Positions 22,625 to 35,718 of a DNA stretch of 64,000 nt are shown piece after piece. Within the stretch, counting starts at the first letter, position 1. The number at the start of each line of letters is the position of its first letter. Below the pieces are notes generated by a model. That model was not told the origin of the DNA, searched no databases, and was given only the letters and a program-made list of their open reading frames with translations. Both the position numbers and the translations under genes were made by a program. Source of the stretch: Emydura subglobosa (taxonomy: Eukaryota > Chordata > Testudines > Chelidae); NCBI GenBank assembly GCA_007922225.1, contig ML679989.1, positions 21,307,534 through 21,371,533 on the forward strand, read 5' to 3'.

Positions 22625-22650
22625 TCTCTCTCTCTCTCTCTCTCTCTCTG
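22625..22650. repeat. (CT)n microsatellite
   Basis: About 13 uninterrupted ct units ending at 'tctgtcctg'. Confidence 0.9.
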
Positions 22651-22899
22651 TCCTGCTGTCATTAAGAAGCTGTGATTCTGCTTGCCATGGTTTCCCCTAA
22701 AAATCCTACCTAAATGATCAGCATCGCCCTGCTGAGGGGTGCCAGAGGCAGATACTTAGGAGTGTAGACATCTAGCTGCTAAAACACTTCTCTGGTTTGC
22801 TCGGACGTTGAAGGGAATAGGCTGGCAGTCACTTAACGAGCAATTAGCATGAGTTTGGTACATGTTTGTGTTTTAGGCATGAGAAGCCAAACGGTGAAC

Positions 22900-22926
22900 T
22901 CTTTCTTTCTTTCTTTCTTTCTTTCT
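22900..22926. repeat. (CTTT)n microsatellite
   Basis: About seven ctttctttcttt-type tetranucleotide units, uninterrupted. Confidence 0.9.
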
Positions 22927-23251
22927 TGGGTTGGCTCTCTTTGCTCATAGAGAAGCAGGAGAGGAGAGGAGCCTGGGGGTGGGGGAAAGGGCATATAGTA
23001 CCTTTTACACAGGGCTTTCTTCAGGAACAAAGACAGGACAAAACAAACTGGTCAGCATCCCTCCTCGTTAACTGTTAAACACTACCTGTGTGTCTAAGAT
23101 TACCGGTGTAGACTGTTGTCCATAGCCCTGAGAAGATCTGTTAGTATAACTAGTGCCCTAGGCCAAATTGCGTGGGGTGTAAAGATATGGTAGATGGAAA
23201 GGAGCAGCTAGAATTTCCCTGCCTCCACCATTTCAGTGATCTTATCTTGTA

Positions 23252-23388
23252 ATGCCCTCATTCAGCAAGGTACATAAGCACGCACCTAGTTTTAAACATC
23301 TAAGTGTTCCCCTTTATGTCAGTGGGCCTACTCAGATGCTGAAAGTTAGATGCATGCTCAGATACCTTGCTGAATCAGGGCCTGATGA
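23252..23388. repeat. Foldback element ('cagcaaggta...taccttgctgaatcagggc')
   Basis: The left arm 'ctcattcagcaaggtac', then 'taagcacgcacctag' is the inverse of the right arm 'gttagatgcatgctcag', then 'ataccttgctgaatcagggc'. The centre contains 'cttagatg/catctaag'-like motifs. About 135 bp, no coding capacity; a partial copy is at 6755-6865. Confidence 0.65.
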
Positions 23389-26300
23389 AAGATTAGCAAT
23401 GGGTTGGTAATTGTCATCATTGCAACAACCTCTGAATGTACATTTGTATTTGAAATAAAGGTATCTTCAGTGATACTTGTTAAACCCGATATTATTTATC
23501 CTTTTGTTCCCATTATCTGACATTGACGTATAAAAAAACCGTATAAAATTACAGACTATATCAGCCAGTTCAATGAAGAACGCGTGCATTGTATATACAG
23601 TCTCATTGAAAGACTGTACCCACTCCAGGAACTGGGACACCTACCAGTACTAGAAACCATAGCAGCTTCTATCTCTGTATGTCAAGAGTTAAATAAGGCC
23701 TTAAATGATGAACGTAGCCAGAAGTTCCTTTGTACTTCCCTAAACTAGAGTGTGTGCAAACGCTGCAATGTCTGAATCTAGAAGGAAATGTATGCATTAG
23801 TTTCTGCAGCCAATTTATATCTTTCTGACAACTATATAATTTTCACAGCAGTACTGATTAAGCTTGCCTGTTATCAGCTCTGACTCTTACTGCTATCAGT
23901 GATTATTGTCTTTGGCATCACATTAAAGAAGCTAGAGTGTGTACCCGTACATCTGAAGGGAAACTTAAATAATCCCACATGTAGATATGCTCCTGCTTCA
24001 CTGTGCCAGCAACACGACTGCACTAAACAAAGGAAAGGTCAAAGCAGCAATGTGCTCTGTGCAGGTTTCAGAAATCCTATTTTTTGTATTATTATTCGCA
24101 GGAGATTTTTCAGCACAAATTCTATAGTTGTCACTGGCCTCTTTTCTAAAAATTGGATTTTTGACTAAATGAATTTTTTCACCACAAGTATCTGCTTTCC
24201 ATGGAAAATTTTGACTTTTTGTTGAAAAAACAAACACACGCATACTGAAAATGTAAATTTGAGAATGTCACTGCAGTGCTACATGGGACTTGTAGTTCAG
24301 GTGCCTCATGTTCCCATTCTCCCTTATTTTTCACTGAGAAGCTGAAAGTTTCCATGGGGTTAAAAGCCATTTTTTGACCAGTTCGATGCAATGGCCATGA
24401 TCTAAACCGAGAGTCAGAACTGTGGAGCTCCCTGTCCTCATGGTGCTAGCATTATATAATGTTTTTGTGGTCGGGTGACATAGCATTTCTATGCTGAATA
24501 GTTGAATTAGGTTTATGTTCAGCCAAAGAAGCACAATAGAGCTTCGTGTGCCTGCTCTGTAGGTTGAATCAAAGGTGTGACATTTGTAGCCTCTACTGAA
24601 GGCAGGGAACCTGTGGTTAATTAGGAAGGAGAGATACAGTTCTTCTCACCTTCCTCATACATAGATGCCTGGAGGGTGCAGGAAGGGGGAAGAAGTGCTG
24701 TTCTTGGTCAAGTGTAGTGCATCAGCTTGCCTTACTGATTCACAAGTAGCATGGAAAAAGACAAGGGAGAAAAATTGTGTCCTGTCTTTACAAATACATG
24801 GTAAAGTGTGCTTTGGTGTTGGATAGGCAGAAAAAAATAGGAACAAAGTCCAGTTGCCTGGGTTATTGCCCCTGCTCCTCCTCTGTGATAGAGCCAGACT
24901 GAAGGGAAATGTTAGTTTTTCTTCCCTTTGGCATAAGGAAGGACACACATGCATCATTAACTTGTTTTTAAAAATCACTTTGATCGAATGTGTATGGAAG
25001 AGGGAATGAGCAGTGGAACCAAAGTGGACTCATGGACTCTTCCAACCCTGATGTTTCCCACCCAGGAGGAGTGTCCCAGAAGCATACTATGGAAATTACT
25101 TTGCTGAGGTTGGAAAACATGCACTATAATTTTCAGCCATTTTACTGATTTTAAAAAGTGAACACATTAAAAACGTATGAAAATATTGTATAAACTGAAG
25201 GCACAATAGAAGGCTGTGTGATAAGGGACATTTTCACTTATTAGGGATGAGTGAGCCCTTCACTGTGAATCATGAAAGGTCATGGCTGACTTATAGAAAT
25301 ATTCCTGATGTCACACTCTCCCAGTCTCATGTAGGTTCATTATAATCGGAGTGCTAACAATAACTAATTAAGCTTGACCAGGTGTTTCTCTTGTGTTCAA
25401 TGACCTATAACTTCAAACCTGGCCCAGCTCCACTGAACTAACTAGAACTGTGCCCGTTTACACCAGCTGTGAATTTGGCCAGGCCATGTTTGAGGCCTGG
25501 CTCTGCCCCCAGCTGAATATTTTTATGTGAAAGTTTGGCTAAGAAAGGTTGAGCTGTTTTAAGTATGTAGAAAGTGAAGGGGGAAGAAAAAATAAAGCTA
25601 TCCCCCATTAAAACCACAAAACCCTGTGTCTTTTTTTAAGCCATTCTAGCACGTAAGCAAGTGGGTGTAGAGAACTGAAACTTGGCTGGGGAGGTAGTTC
25701 TAGTGTCTTTAAGCATTCCAGCAACAAACAGCTTGCATTTGGCAGGACTGTGAGCTACATAGAGGACATACTGCTATGTTCAGTGTGACTTTTTAAGCTG
25801 TGCATTGAATTAGTCCAGAGACTTCAGGAATATATGTGAGTGTCTATATAGATGTGTGTAAAAGTTTGTCATTTATCCATTCATGAAATCCCTTCATCTG
25901 TGGGGTAGAATGCTGTAACTTGATATCAGTGCCCAGCAACACTACCTGTCTATTTAGGACAATACTAAAAAACAGCATTGTATGCAGCTGAAACTAATTA
26001 GTGTATTGAATGTTGATAGAATATAATTGTCCAATTTGGAATGTAGCCAGGCTGTCAAGGTTGCAAACAGTGTCCTTGCATGTTTTATGACCTCAGTTGA
26101 TCAGGACTTTTTATATTACATCAGAAAGATGTCCTGCACTGATTGCTAGAGAGATGTGTACATGGGAAAGGACATTCCCTAGTTTCTCAAAACCAAAACA
26201 CCTGCAAAATTAATATTCAGACCATGAACTGGAATTTCTAACTTATTTCACTGATTTATTGGGCACCCATTGTGAAGCTGTAGTTCATCATCCTTTCCTC

Positions 26301-26913
26301 TCTTAGGTTAGCTAATGCTTGGCAGCGCTGTGTACTTCAGCTTGGTATGCACTGCTGTACTATCCCATTGTACCTACAAGAGTACATTTGTTCGATCTCT
26401 GATTTGCAGACATTCCGCCTACCCCAGCCTGGTGTTACAGTAATGCAGACTGGACTCTGGAGCCAGCTGTTAGCCAGGTTCAGCTCTGGAAGAAGCCGCA
26501 GCTAATCAGGTCTCCTTTTCCAGCTGTGACAATGAGAATTTATTTATTTATTTTAAAATTTCTGACCATGAAAATCAAACATTCTGAGCTCATAAGCCTT
26601 GTTCTCTGAGGGCCCTGGGGTCAGATGCTAGTAATCTGCTGCAGTTGTATAACTTTATTCCCACAAAAATTCTAGGCTTGTTACTAATGTCACTTTACAG
26701 ATATAAGGTGACCACAAAATGTAAAACAAAACAAAACAGAATGAAAAACACCACCAAGAACACCAAGATCTAGACAATATGAAATGCTATTCCAAGAGAA
26801 GTCCTCAGATAACATTCAGAGAGACGCATGCACTATGCACCCTCCTTTATCTAAAACACTCTTTACTGATTGTCAGAATTTGACCATGGGCTTAAATTGT
26901 CTTAGATTATGAC
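23389..26913. other. Giant EXD3 intron, nothing recognised
   Basis: About 3.5 kb of unique-looking intron. Small open frames (for example 24655-24978 minus) have no splice context or family resemblance. Confidence 0.5.
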
Positions 26914-27178
26914 TTGGTCTACACTTACCCCGGCGATTTGACGGCAGTCGACGGAAGTTATGTAAACTATGCAGAAAACTTGCATAACTCACATCGACTG
27001 CTGTGCTTCTCTTCTGCACGCCATCTTCACTGCACTGCGCCGATGGGAGCTGCGTTCCTGTCGACGCAGCGCTGCACCAGTTGCGGGGGTGGATTAATAG
27101 CATCAACTTCTGGATCGACTGAGCAGGTCTTCACTGACAGCTCAGTTGATCCAGATAAGTCGATCTGATGGCAGCAAC
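26914..27178. mobile_element. Foldback DNA element, reverse-orientation copy
   Basis: It begins 'ggtctacacttaccccggcg' and contains 'cgacgcagcgctgcaccag', then 'gttgatccagataagtcgatc'. The right part (27120-27178), reverse-complemented, matches the left part of the copy at 20585 nearly base for base, including 'tcagtgaagacc'. The far terminus is missing: the sequence changes to another repeat at about 27178. Confidence 0.7.
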
Positions 27179-27245
27179 TTTGCATCTGATGAAGTGGGTT
27201 GCAGCCCTCGAAGCTTATGCCTGCAGAAATTTGTTAGTCTCGTTG
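27179..27245. repeat. Dispersed repeat fragment ('catctgatgaagtgggt...ttgttagtct')
   Basis: 'tgcatctgatgaagtgggttg', then 'ctcgaagcttatgcctg', then 'aaatttgttagtct' is part of a very common reptilian dispersed repeat. The complementary end of the same family appears at 34588-34665 in the opposite orientation. I do not assign a class. Confidence 0.55.
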
Positions 27246-27339
27246 TTTTCATTCAGAGAATAGTTACCATGTTATATATTTGTCTTTCTATCCCTGTCTG
27301 TTTAGCTAATCTGTTTTTACTCTGTATTTGAGTGAACTA

Positions 27340-27545
27340 TTTATCTAGAGACAAGGTAGATTCTCCATCACTTGAAGTCTTTAAATCAAGTTTGGGTGTC
27401 TTCCTGAAAGGTAGAAACCAAAACCAGCTCAAACTAGAGGTTGAGTGCTTGGTGCAGGAGTCACTTGGTGCAGTGTTATGACCTGTGCTATGCAGGAAGT
27501 CAGAGTAGATGATCAGAATGGTCCCTTCTGGCCTTAAAATAAATG
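27340..27545 (+). mobile_element. CR1 3' fragment, older subfamily
   Basis: 'gattctccatcacttgaagtc', then 'ttaaatcaagtttgggtgtc', then 'gtcagagtagatgatcagaatg', then 'gtcccttctggccttaaa' is the CR1 RT C-terminus and 3' UTR. Diverged, with no open frame left. Confidence 0.75.
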
Positions 27546-28744
27546 GGATAGATCCTCCACTGGTGTAAAGTATGTAGCTGTGACTAGAGTGTGTCTATGT
27601 GACAGCTGTCAGTCACCTTCGACTGCCTTGCATACACTCTGCCTGTTAATCCATCTGCAGCACAACTGCTTTAACATTCCAAAACTTGGAGCAGCTTTTA
27701 AACAGCTGCCATTTTTAAAAAACACGTGGAAAAAGGGTTTTCTTTCTTCTTCTCCCCTCCCTTGCAAAAGAAGTGACTCTCCACCGCATTGCAGAATGGA
27801 CAAATAGTCAATCCTGGATCTGTGACAGGTTTAAAGGCCAAAATCTCATGAATTTAGGAATGAGGTAATTGTTCTATACCAATTGAGAGCTGGCAGTGTC
27901 TCCCCTTTCCCGGAGGCTGTGTTTCAGGTTTCCCCTTGCTGCTCCTACTACTCTTATCATTCTGCTTCCTGCCTTTCATGTCTGTCTTGTGACACTGTCA
28001 TGAACTGACCAGAAGCCCAGTAGTGGAGGAAGTATGGAAAGAGCCACAACCATGAAGATCTCTCTGCTTTTGTTTGTTGCCTCTCATTTTGCATACATTA
28101 CTCAGTATGTATGGAGCTAGGAGCTAGACAGAAGTCAGTATGTAGGGAGTCAGGCACTAGAGAGAAGTCAGGGGAATGGAAGTAGCTGAAACTTTGGTAT
28201 TCTAGAGATTTCAGAAATAGTTTTCTTTCATTTTTCCAGTTAAATTTGGTGAGTAGTTTCATGTCTTTATTTATAGCTTACATAACATCACCGGCATTGA
28301 AAACTGACAAAACTTGCTGAGCATAGGGCCTAGAGCTGATCTGAAAAGCCAGCCCATCTGCAGATGCTGCACCCATACTAATGATGTTAGTGTTATTGGT
28401 CGAAAGGAAACTGGACCTTCTTATTCAACAAAGATGAAGCTGTTTGGTGGAAAATACATGGAAAAATTTGGACATACAGCGTATTCTGCCCACCGAAAAA
28501 AGATTGGGCAAAGCATGATTTGTGTCACCAAGTGTAAATACCAAAACATACCTGCTGTTTGGCTTGATGGGGGATTGCTTATTAAAATAATTGGAGAGCT
28601 GGCAGTCCTAATTGTAATGGTTTATTTTTGACAGCAAACTAGCCATTTGCAGAGCAGTCAGTTGTCATGAGGCGCAAATGAATTAATGACTTGACGTGAC
28701 TTGAATTAACGACTTGACATAGGAGGTACCATTGAACATTTTAA
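27546..28744. other. Giant EXD3 intron, nothing recognised
   Basis: Includes a 105-codon plus-strand open frame (28314-28631) rich in Lys and Cys, with no recognisable domain, no convincing promoter or splice context, and no fit to EXD3. Confidence 0.45.
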
Positions 28745-29035
28745 GGGAAAATTGACCAACATTTTCAAAACTGAGTGTCAAAGGTTAGACTCCTGATTCC
28801 ATTCTTTCAGGGACCTAAATAGGAGTGGGGTGATTCTCGGAACTGCTACAAACCCCATTGAAGTTAATGAGAGCTGCAGCTGCACAGCATCTTGGAAAAT
28901 CGACCCTCTTTTATTTAGAAGCTGGGATTTTCAATGGGAATTAAGCATCCAACTTGCATTTTGGGGGGATATTGGCACCTAACTCCCTTAGGCGCCTTGG
29001 AAAATCTAAGCCTCAGCTTTGAAAACATTGGCCAA
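28745..29035. repeat. Foldback-like repeat ('tttcaaaactgag...' / 'gctttgaaaac')
   Basis: Paired motifs 'ccaacattttcaaaactgag' and 'cctcagctttgaaaacattgg' lie at opposite ends in inverted orientation. 'ggacctaaatagg' and 'ttggcacctaactcccttagg' lie inside. This is a long, diverged inverted repeat resembling the element at 19433 in its terminal 'ttttcaaaa' motif. Confidence 0.55.
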
Positions 29036-32000
29036 AGATCCTTAATCCATACATCCATTAGCACTTAAGACTGAGAGAAAGGAGAGCTGGAGAGAATGTG
29101 CTGCAAATAAAAATCCCTTTAAATTGTTTCACAGTGTTTTTTTGTGAGGCAACATCAGCTTTCTAGCCCTAAAACCTCTAACCTGGCAGGGCTAGGTTGC
29201 TGCTAAAGTGTATTAAGGTTTTGATCTCTAAAAAATATTCGTTTGAAAGCACATCTTCATCAGAAAGAGATTTTGTACTGAATAAAGAAGAAGGTAATTG
29301 GCTTATGACTGCAGGTTCAGTAGGGTCAGTATTTAGATTAACAAATGGGATTGTAAGCAAACTGTTAAACTCTACAGCAAGGGCACATAGGAACTTGTTA
29401 GATAGCTAAAAATACAGAGCACAATTACTGTGAATTATACAGTACAAAGTACCCCAGGACTTTCAGGATGATGTGAAATAAGCTGAAACGTACTGAGGAC
29501 CAAGGGCCATTAAAGCCAAATGTAGGAACTCATGAATGTATTAGTTTCCGCATTGCCTATCACCTCCTGCTAACTGCAATGGCTAGAGGAATGTGTCAGT
29601 TACAGTTATAACCAAAATATTAAAATTAATGGGCAAAAAACCCTAATAATCCCCCATTTTGGGGTATAGGACTCTGCATTTTAAATAGTAACCTGTACTA
29701 GACATGGAAACTGGACTCCAACTAACCCGTGAAGACACAGCAGTCCACAGATAGCATGCCTGAAGAAGCCAAGTCTTTGTGCTCCCTTTGCACCAAGACT
29801 AAGGGAATCTAGGAGCCACAGTGATACCAGACTCCCCAAAGGAGGCAGGAAGATACACACAAGAGACTGGGGGCCATGGGCCTGCTCAGCCTTCCATACT
29901 GGCCAATGCAGAGTAAAGAAAAAGTGTTCATTGAACCCTGTCAAAATGTGGAGCAGGGGCTACTGAGGCTTATGTTTGTCCCTGGAGCTCTGGAGGCATG
30001 TTGCGCACCTCTTAAGCTACCTCCCAGTTTGGGGAGGGGCTTAATACTACACCTAGTCCTTTATAAATGTATAATATGTGCCCAAAAGAGGCACTCGGAT
30101 ATCAGAGCTACCTTTGCTCAATGTTATCTACGTTTTAAATCTCACGCACACACAAATCTCCCCTGCATTCTCTTTCATTCAGCAGTAAAACAATCCAGTC
30201 ATCCAATAATCATCCTGGATTATTTCATAGCCCTGTAATGGATCACTACCTGTCTGAGTGCTGCTGCAAGAAATACATTGGATTGTGAAGGGACTGTGCA
30301 AATCATACGCATTTCACAAAGAGCTTGGGCTATTTGCAGTTGATAGTTTGGCTCTATTATACTTCTAGGCAAGATTACTTCACCAGTTTGATGCCAAGAA
30401 GAAAACCACATAAACAGATGATTGTTTAGAAGCAAGCAAAAAAAAAAAAGTTCCTCTTGACAGAAAAGTCATATAAGTGGGAAGAAACAGGAAACTAATC
30501 TTTACTTGTTCGCTCTGAAAGAATTCATGTCTCTGAGGAATGTTGTAATTATGGATTTAGGAAATCAGTCCAATTTGCCAGGGTGTGAATTTCAGAGTTC
30601 ATTCAGTCTGCCCTCTCAAGCATTCCTTCCACAGAACAAAAAGCACCAGGAGTTTAAATGCACCAAGAGAGATTAAAGAAAAAAAAAAAGCACTGCGGAT
30701 CCTTCCATTTGCTAAAGATCCCACAAACTTACTTATTATAGCCCTGGCTTCCTGCCACGTGGGCTCCTTGACTGGTGAAATAAAAATGAGAAGTTGTAAC
30801 CCAAGTCTTGGTCATTAACATAGGATTCTGTTTTTCATAGCCTGCCAGTGACAGGAGTCAGTGCTATTGGGTAAGTATTTTCCTCTTCATTATTTTATTT
30901 AAGCATTTTGAAGAATTTTCCAAATAGAAGATGTCATCCAGTGGGAATCCCATTTTAGCATATTCTTGGAAAGGAAAAAGTCTATAGCCAAGTCCCAAAT
31001 AACATAAAGCATGAAAGGGGAATCACAGTGATAATATGAAATAAACATGCTGCCTAATACAAGTGTGAATTTAAGGACACCTGCTCTGTTGTCCAAATTC
31101 CACACTTTTTCACCGTATAAAAATGAGTTCTCGCTAGGTGACTTTTCCATGAGCAGGGGCTGTAACACTCCCCGTACACAAAGCTCTGTCATGTCAGTGG
31201 GAGTGGTGGATGTGGATTGAAGAGACAATAGGGCCCTAAAGAATTAAGCAAATAGCATGTACTACACTCTACCAAAAACTACCTGGAGCAGAACCTTGCG
31301 AGGATTGAGCTTCAACTCTCAGAGGCCAGCTGAAGTGAGAGGCAGCTAGTGAAGAAGACTGAATAAATGCTAGGAATGAAGGGAGCTTGGTCTGAATAGG
31401 GGCTAGCACCAAAAGGTGGTGGACCTCAGAAACAATACAAGAAGCACAAAATTAGCTGCTTTGGCAGCAGACAGAAGAGTTTTTGAATTAATTATACCTG
31501 AGAACTTACAGCTGTTTTTGTTGGGATAGTGGTAAGGGTGAGAACATGTTGCTTATTGAAATATTGCCAGTAGAATGCTGTAGCTTAAACGTCACCTCCG
31601 TTCTAGGGGCCTTTGCCATGTGTTATGAGAGTGACACTGCTGATGAAGGGCAGATTCTTCTTTCTTTGGGAGTCGAGATCCCTGTTAGAAGGGGTTTCTG
31701 AATTTGTCAGCAGATAATTGTTGAAGTTCAGCTGCTGGTGGAAGATGCAGGGACCCACGATTGAGTTATATATAGTGTGATTCGTGGTCCCATCGTTTGG
31801 TACCTGAGCTGAGAGAGTGGGGAAGGTGGACTCTGGAAATGGTATGGTGCCTGAAAAGAAAGGAGGCTGCCGAGCACAAGGGCCTACCCACATGCAGGTC
31901 CCCCTCTATGGTCTGTGGGTTACAGTTCAGAAGGTCTGCACCTACTATGTAGAATAGACGGGGTCAAGACAGATAGCTGGGTTGTATTTAAATGGTGAGC

Positions 32001-33584
32001 TGTCTCATCTCTGTTGGGAGGGTCCCCTGAGTAAGCACAGTGGGGTTCCTAGTCTATTTGGAAGGCAGACTGAGTTGTGAAGGATGTGGTGCTGTGGTAT
32101 ATTGTTTATGAATACCATATGGAACTGGGTTGTGGGAATATTTCCTGTGTGACTATACTGGGTTAATACACTGTATGCATATGTTGGTTTCATTTAATAG
32201 CAGGGCTGTTAGGAAACAGGCAGGATGGTAACACAATGGCTCCAGATAAAACAGTTCCTGTTAAACAGGTCAGGAAGTTGAGAGAGAATACCTGAGCTGT
32301 TGGCTGTAAGGAGGAGACTTCTGGGCCCCAGCCAAAGGTACACATCAGTTTTGCCAAGTCTGGGGACTGACTGTAAACAGGTAAAAGCTCTCTCTTTGTG
32401 AGGATCAGACGGCACAGACCCAGTGGGAGGGTCTGAGTCAGTTAGACCTTGCCTGCGTTTCCAGGGGGGTGGTAAGCCTTACGTAAGATAGACGTGTGTG
32501 CAGATGTTTTGTTAGTTTAAGACCCTTTTTTCTCTGTGCTGTGTTCCTACTGTTATATTTCAATAACACTGTTATCACAAAACACGGTGGGTTTATGTCA
32601 CCGTATTCACCACTGGTCACAGCTCCCAAAAGACAGCTTGGCAGGTGTTGAACCCAAGTCGACCTGCTGAGAAATCTCAGCTGGTATACAAGGTGCTGTA
32701 GCTTGAGAGCCAGCCCAAGGGTGGGAAAAGTAGGGGATTCCACACTAAGAGAGGTGACGGCCTGACACTGGAGGGGGGACAGGACAGGACAGGACTGGCC
32801 CCTGCCAAGCTGGCCTTAGCCAAGCAGTAACTCCTGGCCTCTGCTTACCCAGTACCTATGCACGGTTCTGTGTATGCAGCCCTCTGTGCCTCCTTTAAGC
32901 ATCTTTATACAGTAGTTTCAGTACCAGAGTTCTTTCCTATGCAATTATATTTGGGTCCAAGGACGTAATCATGGAACTTTATTTTCAGCTGGACCTCAGC
33001 ATAGCCTCCTTTTGCTATAGGTGCAATGAACTCTGGACAAAAATCAGGTCTTTAGCCATCCAAATACCAAGGTTTGTGCACACAATTAACTTAAAGTGCA
33101 AAATACGCTGGCACAGGTCTTTGCAAGTGTAATTTCACCTGCAAAAAGTAGGTAACTACTGAACATTTGGAGCAGAATGTCCATGGAAAGCTCATAAAAT
33201 ATATGAAATATTTAGAGGATGTAATAACAAAGAAATTCTGAACATATGGGTTTGAGTGTATGTATTGGGGAGTGGTCCTATGAAAAATGCAAAAAATCAG
33301 TACAACCTCAGATCACTAATTTACACAAACAAGTTCTCTGGATTTTACATTCTGGGTTCCTCTGGTACTCAATAATATTTTACAGCACCTCCTGCAGTGG
33401 GTGAGTGGCACTTGAATAGTAGAAACACTGAATGGAGCAGTACCATTAGCAGAAATGTTTTTAACAATGTTACCAATTTATCTTACGCAGCAGAACAATT
33501 TAATTACAGCAGATTAACTGGTTCCAGGACTGGTTTTCAAACTCTCCTTTAGGTGTTCTGTAAGATAACTCTTTTCCTAGATTC
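29036..33584. other. Giant EXD3 intron, mostly unique sequence
   Basis: No exon recognised. The part from 32190 to 32760 has the feel of an LTR-type or other moderately repeated sequence ('ctctgtgctgtgttcctac', then 'caataacactgttatcac', then 'caccgtattcacc'), but I cannot confirm it. A short (aggac)n run is at about 32775-32795. Confidence 0.4.
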
Positions 33585-33700
33585 ATTCATAGAGATTAAG
33601 GCCAGATGGGACAATTAGATCATCTGTTCTGACCTCCTGTCTAACACAGGCCATTACATTTTATCCATTTACCCTGGTATTGAGCCCAGTCACTTGGCCC
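33585..33700 (-). mobile_element. CR1 3' fragment, older subfamily
   Basis: 'attcatagagattaaggccag', then 'atgggacaattagatcatctg', then 'ctgacctcctgtctaacacaggcc' is the reversed 3' end of a common reptilian CR1 subfamily. Confidence 0.7.
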
Positions 33701-34587
33701 GGACCCTCAGTCAGTGTCAATCAGAGAAGCTCCACTGAAGCCAGGGCCATTCTATGAAGTCCAGGAGCTATGGCAATTTAAACAAGATGAGGATCTTGCC
33801 CACATTATCAGTTTATCACCTTCCAGCTCCAACTATCAACAGCCATCATTGCATCTGTGTCTGACCAGGAGGGGAGAAATGGCTGCCTGCTGTGAAGAGG
33901 AGCTATCAGCCCGTCTGTCCATGGGTCGGTCATGCTCTGACTCCAGTGATGTCAATTCCATAGAGTCTAAGCATGGATACTTCACCCTATCTTCGTTCCT
34001 GTTTGTTCTCAGTCTGGGAGGCATTTACACATCCCGATCAGTCCTACCTGTCAGGCTCCTCTAGAACAGAAAAAGACAGTGGCCCAGTTCTCGCCTGCAT
34101 TCACTCTCAGCACTGCCCAGCAGCATTGCTCTTTGACATCTTGGTATGGCAGTTATCACAGCACATTGCTGGGCCTTGGTAGATCAGGTGGACTTTCTGG
34201 AGCTGGTTCTTGTGGTAAAAATGTATGCTCCTTAGATATGTGATCAGCATGTTTTCTAGGTAGAGTCCCATATTCTGATATTAATCCTTCCAGAATTTAT
34301 AATGGGACAAAAAAGGTAACATTTTCCTTGTGAATACACCTCAGATCTCAAGACACAAAACAAAATTGAAGTATGTTGGGGTGATGTTTGTATTGTCATT
34401 TCTGAAGACACTTTAAAATGTTACCTGTGTCACTTCCCTTTCGTACAGTGTCGTAGTAAGAGAGTTGTTGTGCTTGGCCCATGTTTCAGGGTTTTGTGTC
34501 AACACATTGGGGTGCAACACAATACTCCTCCCTTTGAAATCTGGTCATTGAACAATGGATCAGCCTGTTAGTCTTCGTAAGCACTGT

Positions 34588-34665
34588 TCCAGGGAGGTGG
34601 CCGTCTTAGTCTGTATACAGCAAAAACAACGAGAGTCCTGTAGCACCTTTAAGACTGTTAAAGCA
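34588..34665. repeat. Dispersed repeat fragment ('ggtggccgtcttagtctgt...agcacctttaagact')
   Basis: 'gaggtggccgtcttagtctg', then 'tatacagcaaaaacaacgag', then 'tcctgtagcacctttaagact' is the opposite end of the repeat family seen at 27179-27245. Confidence 0.6.
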
Positions 34666-34926
34666 CTTAAAGCACTGTTGCTCACGTTTTGCTAACTCCT
34701 TCCTTCTCCTGGATATGTACTGGCCCGGGGAAGGGAGATGGTGTTGGGAACCTTATTCCCTCACACACAAGCAGGGTGGCTGGTTCTCTGATAAATACTC
34801 TGGTGAATACGGGAGGGCTGGCTAATGAACCATCTCACACATTGATCCCCTAGGGATGTGGTCTGCTGTTTGCGGGGCATGGTCTGGAGGAGAGTGCAGG
34901 CTAGGGAGATGGTGTAATCTGGAGGA

Positions 34927-35425
34927 ATCACAGAATCATAGAGTTAGAAGGGACCACAAGGATCATCTAGTCTAACCCCCGCCAAGATGCAGGATTTGCT
35001 ATGTCGAAACCATCCAAGACAGATGCCTATCCAGCCTCCTTTTGAAAACCTCCAGCGAAGGAGCTTCCAAACCTCCCTAGACAATCTGTTTCATTGTCCT
35101 ACTGTTCTTACAGTTAGGAAGTTTTTTCTAAGATTTAATCTAAATCTGCCATGCTGCAGTTTGAACCTACTGCCTCTTGTCCTGCCCTCTGTGGCAAGAG
35201 AGATCAACTTTTCTCCACCTTTTTTATGGCAGCCTTTCAAGTACTTGAAGACCATTATCATGTCACCCCTTAACCTCCTCTTTTCCAAACTAAACATACC
35301 CAGTACCTTCAGCCTTTGCTCACATGGCTTGCATTCCATCCCTTTGATCATCTTTGTCTCTAGCCTCTGGATACTTTCCAGTTTCTCTAGATCCTTTTAA
35401 TACAGCGGTGACCAAAGTTGGACAC
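34927..35425 (-). mobile_element. CR1 LINE fragment, inverted, older subfamily
   Basis: It starts with 'cacagaatcatagagttaga' (reversed tail) and carries reversed RT C-terminal coding sequence. The minus-strand frame 35091-35351 reads [20 protein letters not shown], then SLEKRRLRGDMIMVFKYLKG, then FRLNLRKNFLTVRTV. It ends at 'gaccaaagttggacacggt', where a plus-strand CR1 piece of a younger subfamily begins. Confidence 0.85.
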
Positions 35426-35718
35426 GGTACTTGGCTGTTCTCAATGGTAGTAGATGACAGAACAAGGAGCAATGGTCTCAATTTGCAGTGGGGGAGGTCT
35501 AAGTTGGATATTAGGAAAACGTTTTTCACTAAGAGAGTGGTGAAGCACTGGAATGGGTTACCTAGAGAGGTGGTGGAATCTCCATCTTTAGAGGTTTTTA
35601 AGCTGTGGCTTGACAAAGCCCTGGCTGGGATGATTTAGCTGAGGTTAGTCCTGCTTTGAGGAGAAGTTGGACTAGATGACCTCCTGAGGTCCCTTCCAAC
35701 TCTAATGTTCTATGATGA
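35426..35718 (+). mobile_element. CR1 LINE 3' fragment, young subfamily
   Basis: 'tacttggctgttctcaatgg', then [20 protein letters not shown] and [20 protein letters not shown], then LDKALAGMI and a TAG stop, followed by the CR1 3' UTR and a shortened tail at about 35705-35718. It lies back to back with the older copy to its left. Confidence 0.9.

Larger units (their letters stand above)
21860..23251. other. Start of the giant EXD3 intron, two microsatellites only
   Basis: No exon or element was recognised. It contains a (ct)n run at 22625-22650 and a (cttt)n run at 22900-22926. Open frames that cross these are spurious. Confidence 0.55.

Noticed and set aside
28314..28631. 105-codon plus-strand frame with several Cys, considered as a zinc-finger fragment
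   Set aside because: Cys/His spacing does not fit a known finger and there is no repeat or splice context.
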